Made by a program: the position numbers and the translations under genes. Shown here one piece after another: positions 21,808 to 31,014 of a stretch of DNA of 64,000 nucleotides (its first letter is position 1; every line of letters starts with the position of its first letter). Source of the DNA: Pusillimonas sp. T2 (GTDB taxonomy: Bacteria > Pseudomonadota > Gammaproteobacteria > Burkholderiales > Burkholderiaceae_B); assembly GCF_002236805.1 (NCBI RefSeq), contig NZ_NIQA01000001.1:124001-188000 (forward strand), read 5' to 3'. The notes beneath the pieces were generated by a model. That model had not been told where the DNA came from and searched no databases. It was given only the letters and a program-made list of their open reading frames with translations.

Positions 21808-22029
21808 AGTGCTATTTTAAAGCCTGATTCCCGGGCATTCGGCTATCGTCCAAAAATTTGCTACCCGAACCGGCACCAGAGTGCTAATCTTGGCTTGCCC
21901 TGTAAAAAGGGGTGATCCGTGTGTCGCCAACGTAAAAATGGTAAGCCCCGTTTCTACGAAATCCTTAATGTGTAATATCTTGCTACTAGCCTCTTCACGG
22001 GCCCAGCCGACCCTGTTACATTTTCGACC

Positions 22030-22764
22030 ATGAATACTCATACACCGCCTCCTACCCGAAAAATCCTCGTTGTCGACGACGATCCGCGGCTACGCGACTT
22101 ATTGCGCCGCTATCTGACCGAACAGGGGTTCAACGTCTTCGTGGCCGAAGACGGCAAAGAAATGAGCAAACTCTGGCAGCGCGAGCACTTCGACCTGCTG
22201 GTACTCGACCTGATGCTTCCGGGCGAAGATGGTCTGTCGATATGCCGTCGCCTCCGCGGCAGCCACGACAACACCCCCATCATCATGCTCACGGCCAAAG
22301 CCGAAGAAATCGACCGCATTGTCGGGCTAGAAATGGGCGCAGACGACTATTTGTCCAAGCCCTTCAACCCACGCGAGCTTCTGGCGCGCGTCAATGCCAT
22401 TTTGCGTCGACGCGGCACGGAAGAACATCCCGGCGCCCCCAGCCAGGAAAACGAGTCCATCGAGTTTGGGCCGTACGTACTTAATCTGTCTACGCGTACG
22501 CTCACCCGCGAAAACGAACCGGTCCCAATCACTACCGGTGAGTTCTCTGTGCTCAAGGTCTTTGCGCGCCATCCCAAAATCCCCCTGTCGCGCGACAAAC
22601 TCATGGAGCTTGCCCGCGGCCGCGAATACGAAGCCTTCGATCGCAGCCTCGACGTTCAGATTTCCCGTTTGCGCAAGCTTATCGAGCCCAACCCGTCCAA
22701 GCCCGTTTTCATTCAAACCGTCTGGGGCTTGGGTTATGTCTTCATCCCCGATGGCGGTAGCTAA
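22030..22764 (+). CDS. risA: OmpR-family response regulator, RisA-like
   Basis: A 244-residue transcription regulator. The receiver domain (residues 10-125) has the acidic pair VVDDD, the phosphorylated aspartate in LVLDLMLPGEDG and the lysine in YLSKPFNP. A winged-helix DNA-binding domain follows (RSLDVQISRLRKLIEPNPSKP to WGLGYVF). It is closest in type to OmpR and to RisA of Bordetella, which responds to host and envelope conditions. It is followed 33 bases on by its kinase. No Shine-Dalgarno sequence precedes the ATG; a TTCACG-17-TACATT promoter-like pair ends 8 bases before it, so the mRNA may be nearly leaderless. Confidence 0.93.
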   Translation: MNTHTPPPTRKILVVDDDPRLRDLLRRYLTEQGFNVFVAEDGKEMSKLWQREHFDLLVLDLMLPGEDGLSICRRLRGSHDNTPIIMLTAKAEEIDRIVGLEMGADDYLSKPFNPRELLARVNAILRRRGTEEHPGAPSQENESIEFGPYVLNLSTRTLTRENEPVPITTGEFSVLKVFARHPKIPLSRDKLMELARGREYEAFDRSLDVQISRLRKLIEPNPSKPVFIQTVWGLGYVFIPDGGS

Positions 22765-22797
22765 CCGGCCGGGCGTACCGGTTTGCTGATTCGTTAC

Positions 22798-24159
22798 ATG
22801 CCAATTTTTCAGCAACACTACGAGCGCCTCAGGTCAAAAGTCCGGCTGGGTCTTTTCAGCCGGTCTTTTTTATTGCTGGGCCTGCTCATGCTGGTCAGCC
22901 TGGGAGCATGGCTCGAAGTCTTCTTCAGCATGGAAGAAGGCCCTCGCGCCATCCAGATGGCACAACGCGTCAGCACGTCGCTCAGCATTACACGATCCGC
23001 GCTTGTCTACGCGCCCATCGACATGCGGCCTTCGCTGCTGCTCGACCTGGCCACCAAAGAAAGCCTCCGGATTCAGCCTCGCGACCCGTCTGACGAGCTT
23101 GAACCGCTGCCCAACTCCAACTACTGGAATCATGTCGTTGCCGAAATTAAAAACCGGCTGGGTCCCGACGCCCAGGTCATGTGGTCAGTCAATAATGTTC
23201 CCGGCATCTGGGTCAGCTTTGAAATCAACGACGACCGGTTCTGGCTGGTGTTCGATCGTGAGCAACTCGGACTTGCCGGCGGCATAGAATGGTTCTGGTG
23301 GGGCGTAACTGCGCTGCTGCTGGCCCTGGTCGGATCAGCAATCAGTGTACGTTTTGTCAACCGGCCATTATCGGCACTGGCCAAAGTAACGCAGCAATTG
23401 TCCCGGGGCGAGATCCCATCGCCACTGCCCGAAGACGGCCCCCTCGAAATCCAGGAAATCAACATCGCCTTCAACCGCATGACCCAAGACTTGCGGCAAA
23501 CCGAAGCAGACCGCGAAATCATGCTGGCTGGTATTTCGCACGACTTGCGCACGCCCCTTGCCCGAATGCGGCTCGAAATCGAAATGAGCAACGTCAGTGA
23601 CGAGACCCGGCAAGCCATTGACCAGGACCTGGCTCAAATAGATCACAGTATTGGGCAGCTCATGGAATATGCGCGCCCGGCGACCTCGCCACCGGAAATC
23701 GGGGTCAACGTTAGCGAAGTCCTCGAAGACTTGTTCGACCGTGAAAAATCCCACACCGAAACACTGCGAGGGCACCTCAACGGCGAAATCGCCCCGGGCC
23801 TTATCGTGCGCATCGCCCCCATCGACCTGAAGCGTATTGTCAGCAACCTTATCGAAAATGCCCGTCGTTATGGTCGTTCGCCCATCGACGATACCTGTTA
23901 CATCGACCTGAATGCCTGGGCTGAAGGCAATAAAGTCATCGTGCAGGTTGCCGATCGAGGTTCGGGCATTGCGCCGTCCGAAGTGCAGCGACTGCTACGT
24001 CCTTTCTCGCGCGGCGAGACCGCCCGCACCGGCGTCAGCGGCGCCGGGCTGGGGCTGGCCATTGTCGAGCGCCTGCTAGGCCACGTTGGCGGGCGCCTAA
24101 AGCTCAGCAACCGGTCCCCCAACGGTCTGGTCGCCCGCATCGAACTACCCCGCGGGTAA
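22798..24159 (+). CDS. risS: Sensor histidine kinase, RisS/EnvZ-like
   Basis: A 453-residue inner-membrane kinase. There are two membrane segments (about 21-41 and 163-185) around a periplasmic sensor part, then HAMP, then the dimerisation helix with the phosphorylated histidine in GISHDLRTPLARMRLE. The ATP-binding domain shows the N box NLIENARRYG, G1 DRGSGIAP and G2 GAGLGLAIVERL. It should phosphorylate the response regulator encoded just upstream. The start is uncertain: ATG 22798 is used, but a TTG at 22783 in frame is possible; neither has a clear ribosome-binding site, as in tightly coupled pairs. The protein looks complete. Confidence 0.92.
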   Translation: MPIFQQHYERLRSKVRLGLFSRSFLLLGLLMLVSLGAWLEVFFSMEEGPRAIQMAQRVSTSLSITRSALVYAPIDMRPSLLLDLATKESLRIQPRDPSDELEPLPNSNYWNHVVAEIKNRLGPDAQVMWSVNNVPGIWVSFEINDDRFWLVFDREQLGLAGGIEWFWWGVTALLLALVGSAISVRFVNRPLSALAKVTQQLSRGEIPSPLPEDGPLEIQEINIAFNRMTQDLRQTEADREIMLAGISHDLRTPLARMRLEIEMSNVSDETRQAIDQDLAQIDHSIGQLMEYARPATSPPEIGVNVSEVLEDLFDREKSHTETLRGHLNGEIAPGLIVRIAPIDLKRIVSNLIENARRYGRSPIDDTCYIDLNAWAEGNKVIVQVADRGSGIAPSEVQRLLRPFSRGETARTGVSGAGLGLAIVERLLGHVGGRLKLSNRSPNGLVARIELPRG

Positions 24160-24269
24160 TATCAGCGCCTTGGGCATAACCCTGATACAGCCTTTTTACA
24201 CGCTTGCTTGCCTTACAATGGGCTAAAACCCCCACGTATCGGGCCCTCCCGATCACTGCAGGAGCACGC

Positions 24270-24818
24270 ATGAAAACAGTTGGCGACAAACTCGAACCTT
24301 TCAAAGTCATTGGGGTAAAACCCGGGTTCACACACCACGAAGAAAATGGCGTTTCTGCCTTCGAAGACATCACCGAAAGCTCTTTCCCGGGCAAATGGAA
24401 AGTCATTTACTTCTACCCAAAAGACTTTACTTTTGTTTGCCCAACCGAAATCATTGGTTTTAACGACTTATCGGCCGAGTTCGACAATCGCGACGCCATC
24501 TTGATGGGTGGGTCGTCTGACAATGAATACGTCAAACTGGCCTGGCGCCGCGAAAGCGCCGACCTCGAAAAACTGACCCATTTCCAGTTTTCAGACACAG
24601 CAGGCGCACTGATCGACCAGTTGGGTATTCGTGAAAAACTCGAAGGCGTGGCGTTGCGCGCCACGTTTATTGTCGACCCCGACAACGTTATACAGCACGT
24701 GTCAGTAAACAATCTGGCCGTAGGCCGCAACCCGAAAGAAATTTTGCGCACACTCGATGCTCTGCAAACCGACGAGTTGTGCGCCTGCGGGCGTGAGGTG
24801 GGCGGCGAAACCCTTTAG
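24270..24818 (+). CDS. ahpC: Peroxiredoxin AhpC, three-cysteine type
   Basis: A 182-residue peroxiredoxin that reduces hydrogen peroxide and alkyl hydroperoxides. The peroxidatic cysteine is C57 in FTFVCPTE. Near the C-terminus DELCACGRE carries C171 and C173, the arrangement of the AhpC of mycobacteria, which is reduced by AhpD or thioredoxin instead of AhpF. Neither ahpD nor ahpF is adjacent. GGAG at 24261-24264 precedes the ATG; the longer open frame upstream is not needed. Its end lies five bases from the convergent ispF end, with no terminator visible. Confidence 0.93.
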   Translation: MKTVGDKLEPFKVIGVKPGFTHHEENGVSAFEDITESSFPGKWKVIYFYPKDFTFVCPTEIIGFNDLSAEFDNRDAILMGGSSDNEYVKLAWRRESADLEKLTHFQFSDTAGALIDQLGIREKLEGVALRATFIVDPDNVIQHVSVNNLAVGRNPKEILRTLDALQTDELCACGREVGGETL

Positions 24819-24823
24819 GGCCG

Positions 24824-25315
24824 TTAGCCGTCAAGCGGCAACAACAAAGCCACAGCATTGGCGGCAATGCCTTCTTTACGGCCTAAATGCCCCAGACCCT
24901 CGTTGGTTTTAGCCTTAAGGTTTACTTGCGATATCTCGAGGCCCAGGTCTTGGGTAATACACTGCACCATTGCACCAATGTGCGGCGCCATTTTAGGCGC
25001 CTGGGCATGAATTGTGGCGTCGATATTACCCACCTGCCAACCCGCCGCCATCACCCTGGCGTAAGCTTCACGCAGTAAAACGCGGCTATCGGCACCTTTA
25101 TAGGCCGGATCGGTGTCGGGAAAATGCCGGCCAATGTCGCCTAAGCCTGCGGCACCGAGCAACGCGTCTGTCAGGGCATGCAGCAATACATCGGCATCAG
25201 AATGCCCCGCCAGGCCCCTATCGTGGGGGATACTGACCCCGCCTATGATCAAGGGGCGCCCCTGCACCAATGCATGCACGTCAAACCCTTGTCCTATCCG
25301 AAACGGCAGTTTCAT
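24824..25315 (-). CDS. ispF: 2-C-methyl-D-erythritol 2,4-cyclodiphosphate synthase
   Basis: A 163-residue enzyme of the MEP isoprenoid pathway; it cyclises CDP-methylerythritol phosphate to the cyclodiphosphate. Zinc ligands lie in [11 protein letters not shown] and in [19 protein letters not shown]. The C-terminal [19 protein letters not shown] is diagnostic. The ATG at 25315 overlaps the ispD stop by four bases, so the two successive MEP enzymes are translationally coupled; an ATG two codons earlier would also be in frame. Confidence 0.96.
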   Translation of the reverse strand: MKLPFRIGQGFDVHALVQGRPLIIGGVSIPHDRGLAGHSDADVLLHALTDALLGAAGLGDIGRHFPDTDPAYKGADSRVLLREAYARVMAAGWQVGNIDATIHAQAPKMAPHIGAMVQCITQDLGLEISQVNLKAKTNEGLGHLGRKEGIAANAVALLLPLDG

Positions 25316-26055
25316 AACCATTTTTCCATCAGTTCAAAATCTTCAGGCCAGGTGACCTTGAAATTGCGCACCGAGCCGGCGACAAGCCGTGGCGCCACAC
25401 CTAGCAGTTCTACTGCCGACGCTTCGTCGGTAATTTCTTTATTACTTTGTAATGCCGCCCGAAGCGCGCGCAGCAACAAATCGGCCTGAAACATTTGCGG
25501 TGTTTGCGCCAGCCACAAACCATCGCGCGACACCGTTTGCGCCACAACAGCCACGGCCGGCTGAACAGCTGGCGCCGCCCCCGTCAAAACACAGGTGTCC
25601 GGCGCGGGTTGCTCGCCAGCGCGCTTAACCGTATCGGGCACCGGCTGGGCCAGCAGCGCGCCTTGGCCCTCGGCAAGACAAACGTCAATCAGCCGCGACA
25701 GGGCCGCTTTGGGCAAACCCGGCCTTGCCGCATCATGGACCAGCACCCAGTCGCCGTGCGACAGGTCGGCGTCTTCGAGGGCGGCCAACACCGTATGCGC
25801 GCGACTGGGACCGCCGCAAGGCCGGCACACAGTACGATCAAGGCCGTGCAACGCGACATGAGCGTGGGGATCGGCGGCCGATACCGCCACCCTGACCTGA
25901 TCAACGCGCGAATCGGCCAGCAAGGCCTCGACGGCCCAGCGCAACATGGGTTTACCTTGCAGCAGACGGTACTGCTTGGGCTGGTCGGCCGGGTCGCGTT
26001 GTGCACGTTGACCCACACCTGCGGCAGGCACGATGGCAATAATTTTCTTGGACAT
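25312..26055 (-). CDS. ispD: 2-C-methyl-D-erythritol 4-phosphate cytidylyltransferase
   Basis: A 247-residue nucleotidyltransferase that joins CTP to methylerythritol phosphate. It has the CTP-binding start [15 protein letters not shown], the [12 protein letters not shown] segment and the C-terminal [13 protein letters not shown] start it at 26055 ([13 protein letters not shown]); the longer open frame would run into mfd on the other strand. It is divergent from mfd with only 16 bases between the two chosen starts, so each promoter must overlap the other gene. Confidence 0.95.
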   Translation of the reverse strand: MSKKIIAIVPAAGVGQRAQRDPADQPKQYRLLQGKPMLRWAVEALLADSRVDQVRVAVSAADPHAHVALHGLDRTVCRPCGGPSRAHTVLAALEDADLSHGDWVLVHDAARPGLPKAALSRLIDVCLAEGQGALLAQPVPDTVKRAGEQPAPDTCVLTGAAPAVQPAVAVVAQTVSRDGLWLAQTPQMFQADLLLRALRAALQSNKEITDEASAVELLGVAPRLVAGSVRNFKVTWPEDFELMEKWL

Positions 26056-26071
26056 AGAAAGAGATTTTATA

Positions 26072-29000
26072 ATGGCTGCCACGATGTCGACACAAACCAT
26101 TTCCCCCGCCCACTCAGACCACCCTACCCAGCTTCCCGGCACCCCGGCCCTGCTCACCGCGCTGAAGCCTGGCCAGCGCTATGCCATAGGTGCGCCACCT
26201 GGCTCGGGAGACGCTTGGCTGCTGGCCGACCTGGCGCAAACGGCGGGCAAAACACTCTTGGTGCTTTGCGCTGACCCGCTCACTGCGCAGCGTATCGCCG
26301 AAGAGGCCGTGCGTTTCAGCCCTGGTCTGCGCGTGCGTCAGCTACCCGATTGGGAAACCCTTCCCTACGATAGCTTTTCGCCCCACCAAGACCTGATATC
26401 AGAGCGCCTTGAAACGCTGCATGCCCTCATGAACAATGAGGTCGATATCATTACCGTCCCTGTCAGCACGGCGCTCTACCGGCTCGCACCGCCCTCCTTT
26501 CTTGCCGCCTACACCTTTTCATTCAAACAAGGCGACAAACTTAACGAAGAAAGCCTTCGACAGCAGCTCACTCTGGCCAATTATGCACATGTCACACAAG
26601 TGACCGCGCCAGGCGAGTTTTGTATCCGTGGCGGCCTGATCGACCTGTTTCCGATGGGCTCGGCCGTCCCCTACCGAATCGACCTGTTCGACGACGAAAT
26701 CGAGTCCATCCGCAGCTTCGATGTCGATACACAACGCAGCATTTACCCAGTGCGCGAAGTCCGTCTATTGCCTGGGCGCGAGTTCCCGATGGACGAAGCC
26801 GCACGGACTCAGTTCAGGGCGCGCTTTCGCGAAGTTTTCGAGGGCGACCCTTCGCGCGCACTACCCTACAAAGATATTGGCAACGGCATTGCATTTGCCG
26901 GGGTGGAGTACTACCTCCCCCTATTCTTCGAACAAACGGCCACACTATTCGATTACCTGAAAGGCGACACGCTCACCGTCACCATTGGCGACATCGAAGG
27001 GGCGATTCAGCACTTTAGCCAAGACACGCATGGTCGTTATCAGTTCTTGAAGAGCGATCGCGAACGCCCGGTATTGCCCCCGGGCGAGCTATTTTTAGGC
27101 ACCGAAGCATTGTTTGGCGCACTAAAGAATTTTGCCCGACTAGCCATTACGGCCGACGCAACGCACCCCGATTTTTCCCCCGCACCAGCAGTCGCGGTCG
27201 CACGCCGCGCCGAAGACCCGGTTGCCAAGCTGCGCGCGTTGGTCAGCGCCGGCGATACACGCGTTGTTTTATGTGCCGACTCGGCTGGCCGGCGCGAGAC
27301 GCTGCTGCAAATGCTCGAAGAGTTCAACCTGCAGCCCAACGCAGGCGCCGACAACTTGCACGATGCTTTCGCGTTGAATGCAGCGTTTTGCATCACCGTT
27401 GCTCCGCTAACCACCGGGTTTGCCATACCGGCTCGCGCGCTGACGCTACTAACCGAAAACGATCTGTATCCCGCGGTGGCGCATGCCCCGCGTCGCAGTA
27501 GCAGGCGTGGTGGAGAAAGCAGTAATGCCGAGGCCATGGTGCGCGACCTCTCCGAGCTGCGCGAAGGTGATCCGGTCGTTCATGTGCAACACGGTATCGG
27601 GCGCTATCATGGCCTGATCGACATGGATCTTGGCGAAGGAAAAATGGAGTTCCTTCATCTTGAGTACGCAACCGGTAGCACCCTTTATGTACCCGTATCC
27701 CAACTGCACCTGATCGCCCGCTATAGTGGCGCCGACCCCGACCAAGCCCCCTTGCACCAACTGGGCAGCGGGCAGTGGGACAAAGCACGGCGCAAGGCCG
27801 CTAAACAAGTCCGTGATGCCGCCGCCGAACTGTTGGCCCTTTACGCCATACGTGCCGCCCGCGAAGGCTACGCCTTCAAGTTGCCTCTCAACGACTATCA
27901 AGCATTTGCAGAAGGCTTTGGCTTCGAAGAAACGCCAGACCAAGCCGCCGCCATCGAAGCCGTTCTGAACGACATGACCTCGGGTCGCCCGATGGACCGC
28001 TTGGTATGCGGCGATGTAGGCTTTGGTAAAACCGAAGTCGCTTTAAGAGCTGCTTTTCTGGCAGTGGCCAACGGCAAACAAGTGGCCCTGCTCTGCCCCA
28101 CCACATTGCTGGCCGAGCAGCATGCCCAGACGTTTGCAGACCGTTTCGCCGACTGGCCGGTCAAGGTCGTCGAGTTGTCGCGGTTCCGATCTACCAAAGA
28201 AATCAACGCAGCCTTGGCTGGCCTGGGCGACGGCACCGTCGATATTGTCATTGGCACGCACAAAATATTGTCCAAAGACGTTACCTTCAAGCGCCTTGGC
28301 CTGGTGATTATCGATGAAGAACACCGCTTTGGCGTACGCCAGAAAGAGGCGCTTAAGGCGTTACGGGCCGAGGTCGACGTGCTGACCCTGACCGCCACAC
28401 CCATTCCCCGCACGCTGGGTATGTCGCTTGAAGGCATTCGCGACTTTTCGGTCATTGCCACGGCTCCGCAAAAACGCTTGGCCATTAAAACGTTTGTACG
28501 CCGCGAAGACGGCAGCACCATCCGAGAGGCACTACTACGCGAACTAAAACGGGGCGGTCAGGTTTACTTCTTGCACAACGAGGTCGAGACCATTCATAAC
28601 CGACGGGCCCGCCTGGAAGAGCTGGTGCCCGAGGCGCGCATCGCCGTGGCCCATGGCCAGATGCCCGAGCGCGAGCTAGAGCAAGTCATGAAGGGCTTCT
28701 ACCAGCAAAAGCACAACGTTTTACTGTGTACAACCATTATCGAAACCGGCATCGACGTACCCACGGCCAACACCATCGTCATCCACCGCGCCGATCGCCT
28801 GGGGTTGGCCCAACTGCATCAGTTGCGCGGGCGTGTGGGCCGTTCGCATCACCAGGCCTACGCCTATTTGTTAACGCCAGGCGAAGATGCCATCACCACC
28901 AACGCCAAAAAGCGGCTGGAAGCCATTCAATCGATGGAAGACCTGGGCGCTGGCTTTTACCTGGCCATGCACGACCTTGAAATTCGGGGTACGGGCGAGG

Positions 29001-29584
29001 TCCTGGGTGAATCGCAGTCTGGCAATATCCACGAAGTAGGCTTTGCCATGTATTCGGAAATGCTCAACACTGCAGTCAGGGCACTCAAGGCCGGCGAAGA
29101 ACCCGACCTGGAGTCACCATTTGCCGCCAAATGCGAAGTGAACCTGCATACGCCCGCCCTCCTGCCTTCCGACTACTGCCCCGATGTACACGCACGTCTG
29201 GGCCTATACAAAAAGTTGTCGAATGCTAATCACGAAGATGACCTGATCACCTTGCAAGAAGAGCTGATTGACCGTTACGGCAAATTGCCCGAGCCTGCGC
29301 AAATGCTGCTGGCGACGCACCGTTTACGCTTGGAGGCCGAAGCACTGGGTATTGTGAAGATCGACGCCAGCGAAAACGCGGCGCTTGTCCAATTCTCGGC
29401 CAAACCTAATGTCGACCCTTTGCGCATCATTCAACTTGTACAAACGCAACGCAACGTAAAGCTTGCCGGGCAAGACAAACTCAAGGTCGAATTCAAGGCC
29501 ACGGGCAGCACATCAAAAGAGCTCACCAACCCGGTCAACACCCGTATCAATGCGTTGCGTGGCATCATGCGGTCATTGCATTAA
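26072..29584 (+). CDS. mfd: Transcription-repair coupling factor Mfd
   Basis: A 1170-residue DNA translocase that removes RNA polymerase stalled at DNA damage and recruits UvrAB. In order: a UvrB-like N-terminal region (CIRGGLIDLFPMGS near 190), the RNA polymerase-interaction domain (DPVVHVQHGIGRYHGL), the helicase module with Walker A GDVGFGKTE and DEEH box (IIDEEHRFG), motif VI QLRGRVGRS, and the C-terminal UvrA-binding domain. The start is ambiguous between ATG 26072 and ATG 26084. A TATAAT at 26068-26073 would place transcription start near 26080, which favours the second, leaderless option if that promoter is real. Confidence 0.96.
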   Translation: MAATMSTQTISPAHSDHPTQLPGTPALLTALKPGQRYAIGAPPGSGDAWLLADLAQTAGKTLLVLCADPLTAQRIAEEAVRFSPGLRVRQLPDWETLPYDSFSPHQDLISERLETLHALMNNEVDIITVPVSTALYRLAPPSFLAAYTFSFKQGDKLNEESLRQQLTLANYAHVTQVTAPGEFCIRGGLIDLFPMGSAVPYRIDLFDDEIESIRSFDVDTQRSIYPVREVRLLPGREFPMDEAARTQFRARFREVFEGDPSRALPYKDIGNGIAFAGVEYYLPLFFEQTATLFDYLKGDTLTVTIGDIEGAIQHFSQDTHGRYQFLKSDRERPVLPPGELFLGTEALFGALKNFARLAITADATHPDFSPAPAVAVARRAEDPVAKLRALVSAGDTRVVLCADSAGRRETLLQMLEEFNLQPNAGADNLHDAFALNAAFCITVAPLTTGFAIPARALTLLTENDLYPAVAHAPRRSSRRGGESSNAEAMVRDLSELREGDPVVHVQHGIGRYHGLIDMDLGEGKMEFLHLEYATGSTLYVPVSQLHLIARYSGADPDQAPLHQLGSGQWDKARRKAAKQVRDAAAELLALYAIRAAREGYAFKLPLNDYQAFAEGFGFEETPDQAAAIEAVLNDMTSGRPMDRLVCGDVGFGKTEVALRAAFLAVANGKQVALLCPTTLLAEQHAQTFADRFADWPVKVVELSRFRSTKEINAALAGLGDGTVDIVIGTHKILSKDVTFKRLGLVIIDEEHRFGVRQKEALKALRAEVDVLTLTATPIPRTLGMSLEGIRDFSVIATAPQKRLAIKTFVRREDGSTIREALLRELKRGGQVYFLHNEVETIHNRRARLEELVPEARIAVAHGQMPERELEQVMKGFYQQKHNVLLCTTIIETGIDVPTANTIVIHRADRLGLAQLHQLRGRVGRSHHQAYAYLLTPGEDAITTNAKKRLEAIQSMEDLGAGFYLAMHDLEIRGTGEVLGESQSGNIHEVGFAMYSEMLNTAVRALKAGEEPDLESPFAAKCEVNLHTPALLPSDYCPDVHARLGLYKKLSNANHEDDLITLQEELIDRYGKLPEPAQMLLATHRLRLEAEALGIVKIDASENAALVQFSAKPNVDPLRIIQLVQTQRNVKLAGQDKLKVEFKATGSTSKELTNPVNTRINALRGIMRSLH

Positions 29585-29633
29585 CCCGCACGCGCACCTA
29601 GCACCCAATTACTATTATTTGCCGTTAACCATC

Positions 29634-30491
29634 ATGACTCACCTCGTCCTTCAAGCGCCAATACTCGACAACCTTCGCGTCGAGAAAATTGCAGCGCTGG
29701 CTCAAGCGGCCTCGCTCAAGCCCATTAACAATACTGCGGTCAAACTGCAAAACATAGACATCAGCGCCCGCTCCGACATTGCAGCGCAATGTCATGACCT
29801 GGGTATCGATGCCGCGTTTCTAGAGACGGTTCGCCCGCTGGCCGACTGCAAGATTTTGGCCATGGATATGGATTCAACCCTGATCAACATTGAGTGCATT
29901 GACGAAATCGCTGATATGGTGGGGCGCAAGGCCGAAGTATCAGCCATCACCGAAGCCGCCATGCGCGGCGAAATTAAAGACTTTTCAGAAAGCCTGCGAC
30001 GGCGTGTAGCGCTACTTGAAGGTGTCACGGTTGAAGCGCTTGAGCGCGTCTACTCAGAGCGACTGCAATTAAACGCCGGTGCCGAGAAGCTGATCAAAAC
30101 GGTTCAGGCCGCAGGGTTGAAAACCATGCTGGTTTCGGGCGGCTTTACCTTATTTACCGAAAGACTGAAAGCACGCCTGGGGCTAGACGAAGCCCATGCC
30201 AATACGCTTGAAATTATTGACGGCAAGCTGACTGGCCGCGTGTTAGGCCCGATTGTCGACGCCCAAGGCAAGGCCGACTACCTGACAGCACTGGCGCAAC
30301 GTACCGGTGCGGCTTCGACGCAAATTATTGCCATGGGTGACGGTGCCAACGACCTGAAAATGCTGTCGCTAGCCGAATATTCGGTGGCTTACCGCGCCAA
30401 ACCGGTGGTGCGCGAACAGGCCAACTTTGCGCTGAGCTTTAGCGGCCTTGACGCCGTACTTAACTGGTTTTGCCCGGACGGTGCCGCATAA
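29634..30491 (+). CDS. serB: Phosphoserine phosphatase SerB
   Basis: A 285-residue haloacid-dehalogenase-type phosphatase that completes serine synthesis. The nucleophile and acid are D78 and D80 in AMDMDSTLINIE. Other motifs are LVSGGFTLFTERL (motif II) and IAMGDGANDLKML (motif IV). The N-terminal 70 residues are the short regulatory-like part seen in many bacterial SerB. It starts 49 bases after mfd, probably in the same transcript. Its last 32 bases overlap the 3' end of the convergent DUF2818-like gene. Confidence 0.95.
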   Translation: MTHLVLQAPILDNLRVEKIAALAQAASLKPINNTAVKLQNIDISARSDIAAQCHDLGIDAAFLETVRPLADCKILAMDMDSTLINIECIDEIADMVGRKAEVSAITEAAMRGEIKDFSESLRRRVALLEGVTVEALERVYSERLQLNAGAEKLIKTVQAAGLKTMLVSGGFTLFTERLKARLGLDEAHANTLEIIDGKLTGRVLGPIVDAQGKADYLTALAQRTGAASTQIIAMGDGANDLKMLSLAEYSVAYRAKPVVREQANFALSFSGLDAVLNWFCPDGAA

Positions 30492-31005
30492 GGTAGCGGT
30501 AGACGTACCCCGGATACGCCATCACCAGAAACAAGCTTAGCGTGATGGCGTAGAACTCCCAGCCCTGAACAAATACATTGCCCATGCTGGCTTCGAAGGC
30601 AAAAGCCAATACGCCGACCAGCGCATAAAACACCAGCACTTCGACCAAGCGGTCGAAAAACGACTTGCCGGCAGGCGCAGATGCTGCTGCACTAGCGTTA
30701 CGCCTGGCCGCCACACTGGGGTAAGCCATGAGAACCGCTACCAATACCAGCAATAGGGCCACGCGTAACAGCATGCCCATGGGTGACATCAAACCCTGAC
30801 CAACCCACCACAAAGTACCTACGCCCAAGCCGGCCAATACTGCGAAAAACAGCAGCGACTCGAGCCAGCGCATGGGCCCCTGCACAAAGCGCCCGCCCGG
30901 CGCCGCCCAAGGCAGCACCAGCAAGGGCTTGTGCGTGGCAAACGGCAAATTAGCCGTTACCAGCGAGAGCAAAATCAGTAAGACAATCGCCAGAGTTTGA
31001 TCCAT
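30460..31005 (-). CDS. DUF2818-like membrane protein, enlarged, at the end of the nuo operon
   Basis: A 181-residue membrane protein. The first ~30 residues (MDQTLAIVLLILLSLVTANLP) and the last ~70 (VEVLVFYALVGVLAFAFE, then VQGWEFYAITLSLFLVMAYP and YRYL) match the DUF2818 family, which is usually about 100 residues and commonly follows nuoN in betaproteobacteria. About 75 residues in between (roughly 33-107), with two extra hydrophobic segments, look inserted relative to the usual form. It begins 9 bases after nuoN and has no strong ribosome-binding site, so translation is probably coupled. Function is unknown; a role near complex I is suggested only by position. Confidence 0.75.
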   Translation of the reverse strand: MDQTLAIVLLILLSLVTANLPFATHKPLLVLPWAAPGGRFVQGPMRWLESLLFFAVLAGLGVGTLWWVGQGLMSPMGMLLRVALLLVLVAVLMAYPSVAARRNASAAASAPAGKSFFDRLVEVLVFYALVGVLAFAFEASMGNVFVQGWEFYAITLSLFLVMAYPGYVYRYLMRHRPGKTS

Positions 31006-31014
31006 GGCGCTGAC

